A DNA stretch of 64,000 nucleotides from positions 39,681,598 through 39,745,597 of the forward strand of contig OX123182.2 in assembly GCA_944739405.2 (NCBI GenBank), in the 5' to 3' direction. Below are positions 43,923 to 54,207 of the stretch, piece by piece. This DNA comes from Euclidia mi. Taxonomy: Eukaryota; Arthropoda; Insecta; Lepidoptera; Erebidae. Each line of letters begins with the position of its first letter. Position 1 is the stretch's first letter. Both the position numbers and the translations under genes were made by a program. Below the pieces are notes generated by a model. The model searched no databases. It saw only the letters and a list, made by a program, of their open reading frames with translations, and was not told the DNA's origin.

Positions 43923-44880
43923 CTAGTCCAAAATACTTATCGGTATCTTGTTGTAGATACGTATACTAAGTCCTATAAAAGAACTATGAGTTTTGCACAA
44001 ACGAAAATACGGAACACATAATTTATGTCTATTTCTTGTATTTATAGAGTGTATATCACTATTCTTTGAATATGATTTTATATTTTTACGTACATGCACA
44101 ACACTAGCATAAATATACTGAGACGCTACACTTAGAATACCGATTTCCTTGAATCTTTCTTTGAGCGAAACTCTTGTTCGTAATTGGTAAATGGCCCGAA
44201 CTGCCCTTTTTTGCAATATAAAAATACTTTCGATATCAGCAGCTCTACCCCAAAGTTATATGCTATAGGACATAACACTATGAAAATAGCCAAAATATAC
44301 CAATCTAGCCGTATCGACATCTGTTAAATTGCGCACCTTCTTAATGGCATAAGCAGCCGAACTAAGTTTCGCTGACAGATATGTAATGTGCGCGCCCCAT
44401 TGTAACTTCGAATCAAGTGTTATTCCTAGAAACAATGTAGATTCAGTTGTTTCCAGTACATCACCATTTAAAACTATGTTAGGACCAAGGTTTCTGACGT
44501 TGGGCAAAGCAAACTTAACACATTTGGTTTTTCTGGCGTTCAGTACTAAGTTGTTTACAGTAAACCATTTAGTCACCTGAATAAGAGCACTGTTTATTTC
44601 GGTAAAGTTTTCCTTATTTCTATCTACTTTAAATATCAATGAAGTATTGTCAGCAAACAATACCACGTCACAAATATTTCTCAGGTAAAATGGCAAATCA
44701 TTTATGTAAACTAGAAACAGGAAAGGCCCTAGGATACTACCCTGCGGCACTCCCAATTGTACTGGTACGCCACTGGATTTTGAGCCATTTATTTCTACAC
44801 ATTGGATTCTGTTATTTAATTAATTAATTAATTCTGTCGTTGTTATGTCTTCTAAAATATCCAAAAAGGTATTGTTAAAT
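43923..44880 (-). pseudogene. LINE-F reverse transcriptase fragment, FADD changed to FADN
   Basis: From 44880 downward: FLDILEDITTTELI (linker), an internal deletion, then LGVPQGSILGPFLFLVYIND, VVLFADNTSLIFKVD (the second catalytic Asp is Asn), KWFTVNNLVLNARKTKCVKF and LFLGITLDSKLQWGAH. After a shift near 44250 comes LQKRAVRAIYQL, ending in the IYNKIP motif near 43940. The RT fingers region is missing. Deletion, frameshift and active-site change all argue for a dead copy of a family distinct from the other LINEs here. Confidence 0.8.
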
Positions 44881-45312
44881 GTTAACTAGAAACACCAAAA
44901 TATTTGCAAGAGTGCCGCGTCTCGCGACAAGTGAAGCTACTTGTAAGTATAATGAAAGCAAACAATCCGCATGTAAAGTGCGCGCTTACACGACACACAC
45001 ATCAGTCTGATGACTTCTTCTCGTGATTTCAATGCAAATTCAGAATTCATATTATGCTTTGTGATCATAGTGAGGACTTTGTTAACACATATCTGCATAT
45101 TCTTGGAGTTAAGCTAAACGTAAGTTGGATGAAGTTGCTCTGTGTGTTCACACATGCAATTCATACTCGAGGTTATATACGTAATGGCGCTGATACGCCT
45201 GAGCATTCACTTGTAACAAAACAGAGAGCATTCGCCGTTTCTCGTTTTGTCGAACCGAACATTTTCACGATCATTCTAGTGAACACTCTAATACGTAGAA
45301 TATAGTAAAATA
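44881..45312. other. no gene recognised
   Basis: AT-rich sequence without a convincing frame or repeat. The 83-codon frame at 45054-45305 has no recognisable domain. Confidence 0.45.
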
Positions 45313-45392
45313 TACTGGGTGGCGCAAAAGTAATAACCCTATTTGGTTCAGCAACAACTTTGTTTTTAAATTAGAAAACTAGAATTCGTTTT

Positions 45393-45662
45393 TTAAATAT
45401 ATATATTTGTGCCATGAAATTTAGTTGCATTATGATTTAATTTATGATGTCTGTTAAATGTTAACCTCCAGAGTAGAAGCACATTTGAGGGGCTCAAATA
45501 TTCTTTATGATATTTTCCATAACTAGCCGTAACACTTCCTGCGATATGTTTCTTATTTCTTGGTGTATGTTTTCTTTCAAAGCTGCGAGAGTCTGTGGTT
45601 TGTTCACATACACCCGAGATTTCAAATAACCCCAAAACAAGAAGTCTGAACGCCACACCATA
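45393..45662 (-). pseudogene. Tc1/mariner-superfamily transposase, C-terminal fragment
   Basis: On the minus strand FWGYLKSRVYVNKPQTLAAL followed by NIHQEIRNISQEVLR and VMENI is the C-terminal region of insect IS630/Tc1/mariner transposases, just after the last catalytic Asp. A stop follows near 45500. The longer annotated-looking frame MAFRLLVLGLFEISG lies one base off and is a shadow. Confidence 0.75.
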
Positions 45663-45812
45663 CAGTTACCTTTAGCAGATGTAAAGATGTTAGTTGAATA
45701 ATGCGCAGATTTTCAGTGCCCCAGAAGCGAGTATTCTGCTTATTGATTGCCCCGAGAGATGGAAATGCGCTTCGTCATTCATAATCAATTTTGAAGAAAA
45801 ATTATCCTATTA

Positions 45813-46020
45813 CTAGAGGACGCCAGCAGCTACGCCTGCATTTGTTTTTAAATTTACCCGTTTTGGCCGATCCCGTGGGAATTTCGGGAAATCCCTTCTT
45901 AGTGCACCCCTACGGTCTCCAAGGAACATACATGCCAAATTCCAGCTTCCTGCGCCCAATATTTTCGGCTGTAGCGTGTCTGTCAGTCAGTCAGTAACGC
46001 AAGGATTTTATATATTAAGA
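45813..46020 (-). mobile_element. Helitron-like element, second copy with clean ends
   Basis: On the minus strand it begins TCTTAATATATAAAATCCTT and ends GGCGTCCTCTAG, 208 bp, between A and T, the same termini and target rule as the copy at 19929-20134. It lies inside MAR-2. Confidence 0.85.
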
Positions 46021-46042
46021 TATTATATTTTTATTTTTTATA

Positions 46043-46290
46043 GGCTCACGCCTGTATCCCCAATGGGGTAGGCAGAGGCGTAATATTAGGTACACCCACA
46101 ATTCGCCATGAATTTTTAGGTCTCACGTAATAGGGGCGAGCCTATTGCCGTTACCGGGCACATCACCAGACTCCGTGCTGCTGAGAATTCGGAAAAACCC
46201 AGTAACACTTTTGCCCAACCCGGGAATCAAACCCGGGACCTCCGATCAGCAATCGCATACGCTATCCACTGGACCACGGAGGCAGTCATT
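46043..46290 (-). mobile_element. SINE-1c, diverged SINE-1 relative
   Basis: It shares CCCACAATTCGCC, GGGCGAGCCTATTGCCGT and GGGAATCAAACCCGGGACCT with SINE-1a but lacks the 5' head beyond the tRNA-like part. A box/B box order is visible on the minus strand. It appears to be a shorter subfamily. Confidence 0.75.
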
Positions 46291-46317
46291 ATATTATAAA
46301 GAAAAGAAAAAAGAAAG

Positions 46318-46515
46318 AAAAGAAAAGAGTCGTTTATTTTTAACAGATGAAGGACATGTGACATAACATAAGCAACGTGAAAAAAAAGAACACAGATAAT
46401 ATTATTAAGCACAAATCGTACACACCCGTCGTCTGTACATAAATAGGACGCCAGTTCAGCATATTGCCGGACACATGTGCCCGACGCTGGCTCCTCAGTA
46501 GACGCGGACGTCAAA
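46318..46515 (-). repeat. SINE-4b
   Basis: Inverted copy of the repeat at 33305-33490 with shared CAGTTCAGCATATTGCCGGA and ACACCCGTCGTCTGT blocks. Its tail is the AAAGAAAAGAAAAAAG run at 46300-46320 seen from the other strand. Confidence 0.65.
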
Positions 46516-47054
46516 ACCAGAGTACTTTGGAATACAACATTTACACATACATATAACATAAAATAAAGAAACTAAAAGCCAAGGATTAAATTTTTTAGGT
46601 CATAACTACATCTTCAAATGCACTTTTCGGCTAGTTGCTGACATTGACACTTATACAGAAATGTCAGTAATACGATCTATAATAGATATGTAATCGATAA
46701 ACAAAACATTTAAGGTTGAGGTTTATGAAGCATTGATGCCACGTTCTTGGGGAGTAAAGCGGTCTATGATTATTTTAAGTGAATTTTAAATTTGATTACT
46801 ACAAAAATTTCAATATCGGAATGACAGGACAGGTCATAAAAAATATAAGGAATTTCTATAGGGTCATTACTTTTGCGCCATCCTGTAGAAATCGCACTAC
46901 AACAGCAGTTTTACCCAATATACACGCTGATTTTTTATTGACTTAGGAAATAGAAACCTCATGTCCGAAATAAAATCCTCTATTCATATTCAAAATCAAA
47001 ATTCATATAGCACCTAAAACAAAAAAGTTATGAATGTCAGTAACTGTTGGAAAT

Positions 47055-47327
47055 ACGTAGTACGTTCGAGCGCCGCGCGGTCGTGACCTCGCCGCGCGTG
47101 CCACCCGGCGCCATCAGCTGTTACCTACAGCGGTTGTAGGTAGTTAGTGCGGACCGAGACCAGGCCTCCTTCACTCGGCCGTACCTACAGCGATAAGTGC
47201 CTACACTTTCGCGCAGATTCCAAGCCCGCGTCGTTAGTCGGTTGTCATGGTTGTCACCGCTCGCACGCAGAGCGGTTTTTGCTATTAAATTTGCTAATAA
47301 CGTGAATTTTAATAGTGAACAACAAAA
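47055..47327 (+). promoter_or_regulatory. CpG-rich leader of the THAP exon
   Basis: About 230 bases are much richer in G+C and CpG (GCGCCGCGCGGTCGTGACC, CGCCGCGCGTGCCACC) than the flanks and end about 50 bases before the ATG at 47328. No TATA box is evident; a TCAGCTGTT-type start element is possible near 47114. This fits a promoter and 5' UTR of a broadly expressed insect gene. A repeat-derived patch is the alternative. Confidence 0.45.
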
Positions 47328-47434
47328 ATGTCTCATCACAAGTCTGGTGCAAACAATTGCTCATTTTACGGATGTGTGTCGAAAAAGGGAGATAATAGTG
47401 TGTCATTTTTTACATTACCTACAGATGCAGAAAG
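47328..47434 (+). CDS. first coding exon of a THAP-domain protein
   Basis: The exon starts at ATG 47328 in an ACAAAAATG context and encodes MSHHKSGANNCSFYGCVSKK, then GDNSVSFFTLPTDAER. This matches the opening of THAP zinc-finger domains: paired cysteines, an S-F-F-x-L/F-P core and an E-R leading to a Trp. It ends at 47434 in a canonical donor, GAAAG|GTAAGC, with the last codon split after two bases. THAP proteins bind DNA; some come from P-element transposases. No downstream exon carrying the remaining Cys-x2-His and AVPTIF parts was found in the next 5 kb, so the gene either has a long intron or runs past the TE cluster. Confidence 0.6.
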
Positions 47435-50400
47435 GTAAGCTAAGCTAATTAATACCAAAGTACGTACTTAATAGGTGTTAGGCTTAATAGGTACTCAATG
47501 GGTCATTTCACACACATTATGCGTTGTATAAATAGACCTACCCACCTACCACTTACCTACTTATCTACATAATTTAGATAATCGTGTTGTTTACTCATAA
47601 AATTTGATGCCTTGAATTTTTAGTTTAAAGTAAATTATAATTACTTAAGTAAGTCGTTACATACATAGACTCAGAATTTACATATAGCCTGAGTAATAAG
47701 ATGCAGTTACTTATTTATACCTAGCAAAAAGATGAAAAATACTTTCTAAAAATTCGTCAAGCCAACTTGAAATAAGTCATCAAAAAATACCACTAACCAT
47801 TAAACAAGGATATATCTAGGACTGTTTTCATTTAATAAAATTTACCGTGTAACCATACGCATTAAACAAAGGATAATTATTTATTATTACGTGCTCAAGT
47901 AGGTAGAGAGATGATAAATAAATATTATAGTCGCAGCGGCAAGTCGACAGACGACAACCCTAGCGCGAAAGCTAGTGCGTCACGCCGCGCTAGACAGCGA
48001 CAGCGTTATGTGTTAGAAAAGAGCGGGAACGGTTAGGTGAATATCGCAGTAGGCACTGAGTGCTTATGTGAGCTGAATTGCACTTTGTTGCTTAGTAGCA
48101 AGAGTCACAATTTCTTTAAATTGGTTTGCGAAGTGATGCTTCTGTACGTTAGTACTATCTATTCTGTGCCGAGACCGACAGTGATACGTAATTTACTTAG
48201 AAAACACGATTTAGGTAATTACGATGCCAACAATTTTAAACACATGTTTTTTCTTCTTTTGTTCTCTTTTTAAGAACCACTCCCGTACCCTAGTGCTAAG
48301 TCCTGTGTTACTACGGACATTACAAACCTACCACTAACGGACACGGGAGTCGAAACAAGAATTTATGAATCACACAAAGTGTAGTGTCAAACATCGCTTA
48401 AACCACTAGGTACGCCAACCATGAAGTGCAGTAATAAATAATTAGAACAATAAACGTATGTAACTAAATAGCTATACCTATTCAATAATTCCTTCGTAGT
48501 TCGTACATTACTCGGACTAAAGAATCAATAATCGTTGAAATAAGCTGTGAGTTCACGTCGTTCACGAAATCATAATGAACTTTTAGAAGAAACACGATAA
48601 ACTAAGAATTATTAGTTACGTTGTTTGGCATAGGTACCTACATTATCTTTTGAATAACTAGACAAAGATTTTAACAATGGAAAACTTTAGTACCTACTTG
48701 CGTATTTCTAACGTATTTCGTTTTCTGTCTGCTGACTACATCACAATCAATTTACACCCACATTGTGTTTTAGTTTCACTTGTGTTTCGTTCACCTTATC
48801 TTAACACCTATGTATTTTAACTACACTTCGAACACGTCGCTTCGTCCGTGTTCTCTCCAAACACGTAATAATTAGGTACATAGGAACCATAATACTCGAC
48901 TTATTACGTAACACGGACACAAAGTGATGGGATAAAACGTGACATACAACTATTTCGAGACCTAATTTCTTAAGACTGATGTTCAAGGCTACGGACTACT
49001 GGCCCATGCCAAATGAACCCGAACACAGTCGAACGTGATTGGACACGAGTGACGCATTGCGCCCGCATCAAGCCACCGCTATTGGCTGGCCCCGTGTTAA
49101 AATGCAGACGGGGCCTCTCATGCAAGCGAAGCGCGCGCGCAGGATTGGGGGGGGGGGGTATCGCAGACACCGCAGTTGAATGACCAATGCCTATGTGGCT
49201 TAGAATACACCTATGTGTGTATATGACACGATCGAACGGATTTCGTTTGCGCGCGGCAATGGTGATACTTCGTGCTCTCGAACTATTAAATTATTTATTT
49301 TCTCAATATTTTTTTAGCTTATATTTCAAATATTATTAGCTGGTTAGGTTCTGTTAACGATAAGTAATAAGATGGCTTTCGCTCCAAAACCAATTAAAAA
49401 TCAGCGTGTATTTACTTCAGTTTCACTTATGAATTATTTCTAGAGTAAGATACATAAACAAATAAAGTTTCTAAATAATAAAATGCAGATTTTAATTTGA
49501 ACAGGTTTAATAAATCACACAAGTGTCTATTCCTACGTTCAAATTTCTTTATCGATATTGAGGGTTTATCAACATTCTATTGAAATTAATTCTGAGTAAA
49601 CTAAATCAAAGGATTTATTGTAAACATTATCGATATTTTATTGATATTTATTCTGAGTAAGCCCATCACTGATCAAGTTAAAATTAGTGACAAACTACGA
49701 AGATTCTTCCCTTGATTAAAATCATAAGTCAAAGTGAAGTAAATATATTGGGTTTAACCGCCATTGTAGCGCGAATTCTATTTATTTTCTATATTCTATG
49801 GCTCGCCCGAACGTTCGTCAGAATGCTCGCTGAAACACACTCATTTGTTTTGGAACATTCACGAGAATGCTCATTACAGGTGAATGCTCAAGTGGATCAG
49901 CGCCACAAGAAGATTCCCTATTGGTATCGTCAAATGCAAAACCCTTTTAATTGCCTTTTTATCGTAGCTACAATTTCGTACGTTATGTTTACAGATCAAA
50001 CTGTACAAAGCCGTATACATTATATTATGGCATTATAGTCTAATAAAAAACCCGTCCTGTTAACTGGTGCTTAATCAAAACGAAACTGAAGCTCCGGATT
50101 AATACATTAGTGTTTACCACGGGACAAACGGAGCAGTCATTATATAATTGGTATTAAAAGCATAGTTAGTACCACACTGCAGAGATGAAAGTTAAGCTCG
50201 TTAAATTACGAGTACATGTTGTTATAGAATGTCTAAGATACTAAATAACAAAGCCCGAGCGCTTAAGATTAATTGAGAATGATGTTTGATTTAGATGAAA
50301 CTTTTGCAAAAGCTTTAATACCAAAATAGTACATATATGTACTATCTTTTGTGAGATAATTGACGGTCACGCGAGCACAACCGCGGGCAAAAACTAGCAC

Positions 50401-52768
50401 CTTTATAAATGCATTGAAGCATCTACTATAAAATATGCAGTGTTGTATAAAATAATCCATTTACGAACTCTGCTTACGTACCAGACGTTTCGACTCTAGA
50501 GACTTACTTTCTTCTGAACTTTGAAACTTAAATAAATGATATTAAGATACTTAATGATATTCAAACAAGCCTCAGACTAGCTTATTACTAGTAATATAAT
50601 TTATATTTTAACTAAGTGTTTTAACAAATTCGGTTCATGAGTGAATTAATCAATGTAAAAAGTCTACTCGGCTTTTGATGCTGATATATGTGTTAAATGA
50701 TCCTATTTCATTTATATTTTATCCATACATCTCTGAATGATCTATAACTACCGTATGCTCAAGTACATGCCTTTTGTAGCAAATAAATTACAAGCGAAAT
50801 GACACTCATTCGGTACACAAAGTATGTAGGTATTCCCAGTGGAACCATTCAACTCAACACTCTAAGGGTAAATAAGAAGATGATAACGCCAGAATCAGGT
50901 AACAATCGTACCTCTCAGACAAGATCCCACTATTTATGGATGAACCCGGAAAGGTAAATAACTACATTCCGAGCCCTTAAATATACGGTTGAAATAAATT
51001 ATCCTAAGGTCTACGAAACTTTAAGGTAATTCGATTAGAATCAGACGTTTCAACGAAATTAGAACTCTTCCTGAGGAAATAAAAAGCCACATTACTGGCC
51101 GATGAAAGGCTTTCACCCTTTACTACTTTACTTTAGATTTCGATTGGTGAATATATCGAACATCTTTGCTCGGTACAAATTCCAAGGGAAACAACATAAG
51201 TTATTTAAGACTAAGTTATTAAAACAATAATTATCTAACCTTTTCATATCAAATATTTGATGATATATTTTCTGAATAGGTATATTTTATTCCTCGACTG
51301 TATAAATACATTATAATTATACACATACATATTAGTAAGAGAGAGACATGACAATAAAAATCATAATGTTATGCCGAAACAACAACAAACTCGTTTGAAC
51401 TTGGACACAACCTGTTTGTTTTGTTGCTTTGTTTAACGACGCACATCTTGGCCACCCATCATAATAACATGCATACAATTATGAATAAATATATTATGAT
51501 TTTAGTTATATGTTTATAAAATATACATTAATATAAATTTGCCTTTGTCCGAGACTATGTTCATAAATTGCTCATCTGAAAGCGCGGATACCGAAGAAAT
51601 ATATAAATGATTGTGAATGGTCTTGTGTAAAAAAGCTTTTAATCTATAATGACGGTATAGAAAAATACAAGGGAATTAACTCAAAATTTTGTTTATTATT
51701 GTTAAAAATCTAGAATTCTAGAATTCATACATATTGATAGAAACTGGTTAATTATGGCGAATACTGGCGAATCATGACCGGCTGTGAACTGATTTTCTTA
51801 TAATCAAATTAATTGCATATTAATTAGTCTAGAATATTATAACATGAAACGGTGTCACCAAATACCATTTTATTATACTGAAAGGAAAGCTAATCTTGAA
51901 ACATTTTAGTCCACATAGAAGTAGTCGTCGTTGTCTACTGTCTTTGTCTTACTGGCACTTTACTGAGAATATCGGGTAAACCATAATACTTTCGTGAGTG
52001 CACAATATGTAGATTCACAGACTGCACAAGTAAAAAAATGGCAAATAGCAAGTTATAACTGGCACGTAATAACTTGCTATTTGCCATTTTTTTGTTTCAG
52101 CTACCGGTAATTAGCATAGCACTATAATATTGTACAGTTGTTCACCATGAAGAATAGCACTTTTATATTTATTTAAAGTATATGAAGAAGCAATTCGACT
52201 ACTCATATCCAGCCACTCCATAGGTATTATCAAATTGTTTTTTGATAAAAGATGGTATATTAAAATGAATATGTTACCTACTTACATTGTTGTTTCTCAT
52301 TTATTATTACTCTCTTCCATTACAACAAGACAGTGGTTCGTAAACATGTGGGTAATACCTTTGAAATCCCCAGAGTTGTACGATTTACACACATGTCATG
52401 TATGTTATATGTATCTTAGGTATGTGGATTCTTAATTATGGATGATCGTACTTTTAACGTGAATTCAGTACTTTTCAGAACAAAAAGATTGCAAAACATG
52501 TCATGTCGTTAGAATTTGTGTTCAATGGGATGTAATGGTAACGTGTTGCTATGTTTAGAAGCTCTAGAATATCCTCCTTGAATAAAAATCACTTCTGAAA
52601 TAAAAAAATCATATAAAACTGTATAGCAGCATTTCAGCTAGGATAGACGCTGCAGCAACGTGAGCTAACTTCATTTACTTACTCGCGTAAATGCGAGCTC
52701 TATACTACACTTAAGATTATACTACGAACTGACCCAGGTTTACCTTGTCAGTTCACTTAATACACTAA
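47435..52768. other. 5.3 kb without a supported exon; perhaps intron
   Basis: No open frame here carries a recognisable domain. The longest (49712-50038, 108 codons) looks like AT-driven hydrophobic noise. Local features: a CpG-rich patch at 47935-48010, a GC-rich region with two ATTGG motifs and a 12-base G run at 49035-49165, and a 25-bp perfect hairpin at 52032-52093. If the THAP exon is real, this could be its first intron. Confidence 0.45.
52032..52093. repeat. 25-bp perfect hairpin
   Basis: Arms 52032-52056 and 52069-52093 are perfect inverted copies (ATGGCAAATAGCAAGTTAT core) with a 12-base loop. It has the size of a small-RNA precursor stem, but also of the snap-back duplications seen elsewhere in the window, and perfect pairing is unusual for an animal microRNA. 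Confidence 0.6.
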
Positions 52769-53232
52769 TTAGGCCCATTTGCGTAACGTTTGATTTAAGT
52801 CACTCCTTAATTTCAACGAAATGACAATTGATAAATAATAACTTGAAACTTTTGAGCATTAACCCTAGAACCCTACATGGGGTGCAGGTGCACCCCACAC
52901 CGATTTGTTTTTTTAATATCTCAATTTCTTTAATATCCACGATTCGCGCGTCGGAGTATTTTAGTTTCGTGTCAACCGCTCGTGCTACGTCAATACCGCG
53001 ACGAGGGTCGAGTTGTGTGGTCACCTGTATAAATGCTGTGGGGTACGCCAGTACCCCAGTGTAGTAAAATCGTAAGTTTCTTTATTTATTACGATTGATG
53101 CATTTGTATGTAATATGTTACTAAATTTAATTATTTATTAAAATAATAGTCTTATATGAATTAAATACTGATATTTTTAGATATTATGAAGGTGAAATTC
53201 AATGAAGTTTATTTATTTTATTTCGGATGGCT

Positions 53233-53353
53233 GTCAGAGGTTTGAGTGACGAAGAATTAAGCTATAAAGCTTAATTGTTCATCATTCAAACCTCTGACGA
53301 ACTCTCGTCGCCAGATTCGTGGTCTAGAATAGTCTAGACCACGAATCTGGCGA
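53233..53353. repeat. two adjacent palindromes in PB-1
   Basis: The first has 31-base arms (53233-53263 and 53268-53298, three mismatches, 4-base loop). The second has perfect 21-base arms (53308-53328 and 53333-53353, 4-base loop ATAG). The homologous part of PB-2 (around 61420) has only one arm of the second and none of the first. Confidence 0.85.
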
Positions 53354-54207
53354 TGAAGAAATAGAAGTTGGGACTAGTTGTAATTCCTGGGTTCTTTACA
53401 AGTGTCCAAGATCAAATAATAAGTCAAATAAAGTCCCGGCGGACATTTTTGAAATTTGGAACTGATACATCGCTCGTTTAATATTAAACCGGAATATGTC
53501 AAAATTCGGAGATTTCTACTTTTACTTATAGAACGATCTAACTCAGCTCAAAGATTAGGTACAGTCCAATCGCCACGCGAAACAGAGCTCTGTGGCGGAT
53601 TTGATGGATCACCCTTCTCTTTCTTACTAAAGCGCGCGACAATTCATTTCGTGAGACAGTGAATCATTCTGTTATGCGGCGACCACGATGTGAGGTTGAC
53701 GTTACGTCTTGTGAACGACGACGAAGTAAAACGAAATAGTTCGTTTTACCTGCAAGCGCACGTAAGTTTATTCCATTCATTTTTATTACTAAACAAGCAT
53801 TATTTTGATTTATTTTTATTTAGTCGAAAATGGTGTTAATCTTCAACGTGAATTATTATGACTAATTGCAGTTTATCATTAAATTATCTGTGAATAGCTA
53901 TGAGACATTATGTGTTAGTGCGTTTTAGTATTAAATTATAAACTAATGTTTGGGAACATTAAATTTTATTTCACTTTATTACAAAAACCATCAGACAATG
54001 CAAAAATGTGTGGTGTTTGTTCCTGTGTATTTTTAAAGTGATCCGAAGGTCTCAAAGTACTGTAGCAATTATTGCAGTTTATTATAAATACGCATTTTAT
54101 TTCCGATTAGATTTTTAGTGATAAAATTTGTTTTTTTCTTTTCCTATAGATATTTACACAAAATGACGTCTACAATATGAAGACAAAGATGCCAAAAACT
54201 GGTTACG

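Larger units (their letters stand above)
45315..46885 (-). mobile_element. MAR-2, mariner-like element with nested repeats
   Basis: The ends CTGGGTGGCGCAAAAGTAAT (left) and CAGGATGGCGCAAAAGTAAT (right, inverted) are flanked by TA (45313-45314 and 46886-46887). A transposase C-terminal fragment is readable on the minus strand. The middle of the gene is missing or displaced by a Helitron-like repeat (45813-46020), a SINE-1 relative (46043-46290) and SINE-4b (46318-46515). Confidence 0.8.

Noticed and set aside
49140..49160. G-run and CCAAT-like motifs at 49035-49165 as a promoter
   Set aside because: No transcript start, coding exon or paired signal is visible nearby, so it is left as a compositional note only.
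49712..50038. 108-codon plus-strand ORF with hydrophobic stretches
   Set aside because: Composition fits AT-rich DNA. No family resemblance, splice context or conservation evidence is visible.
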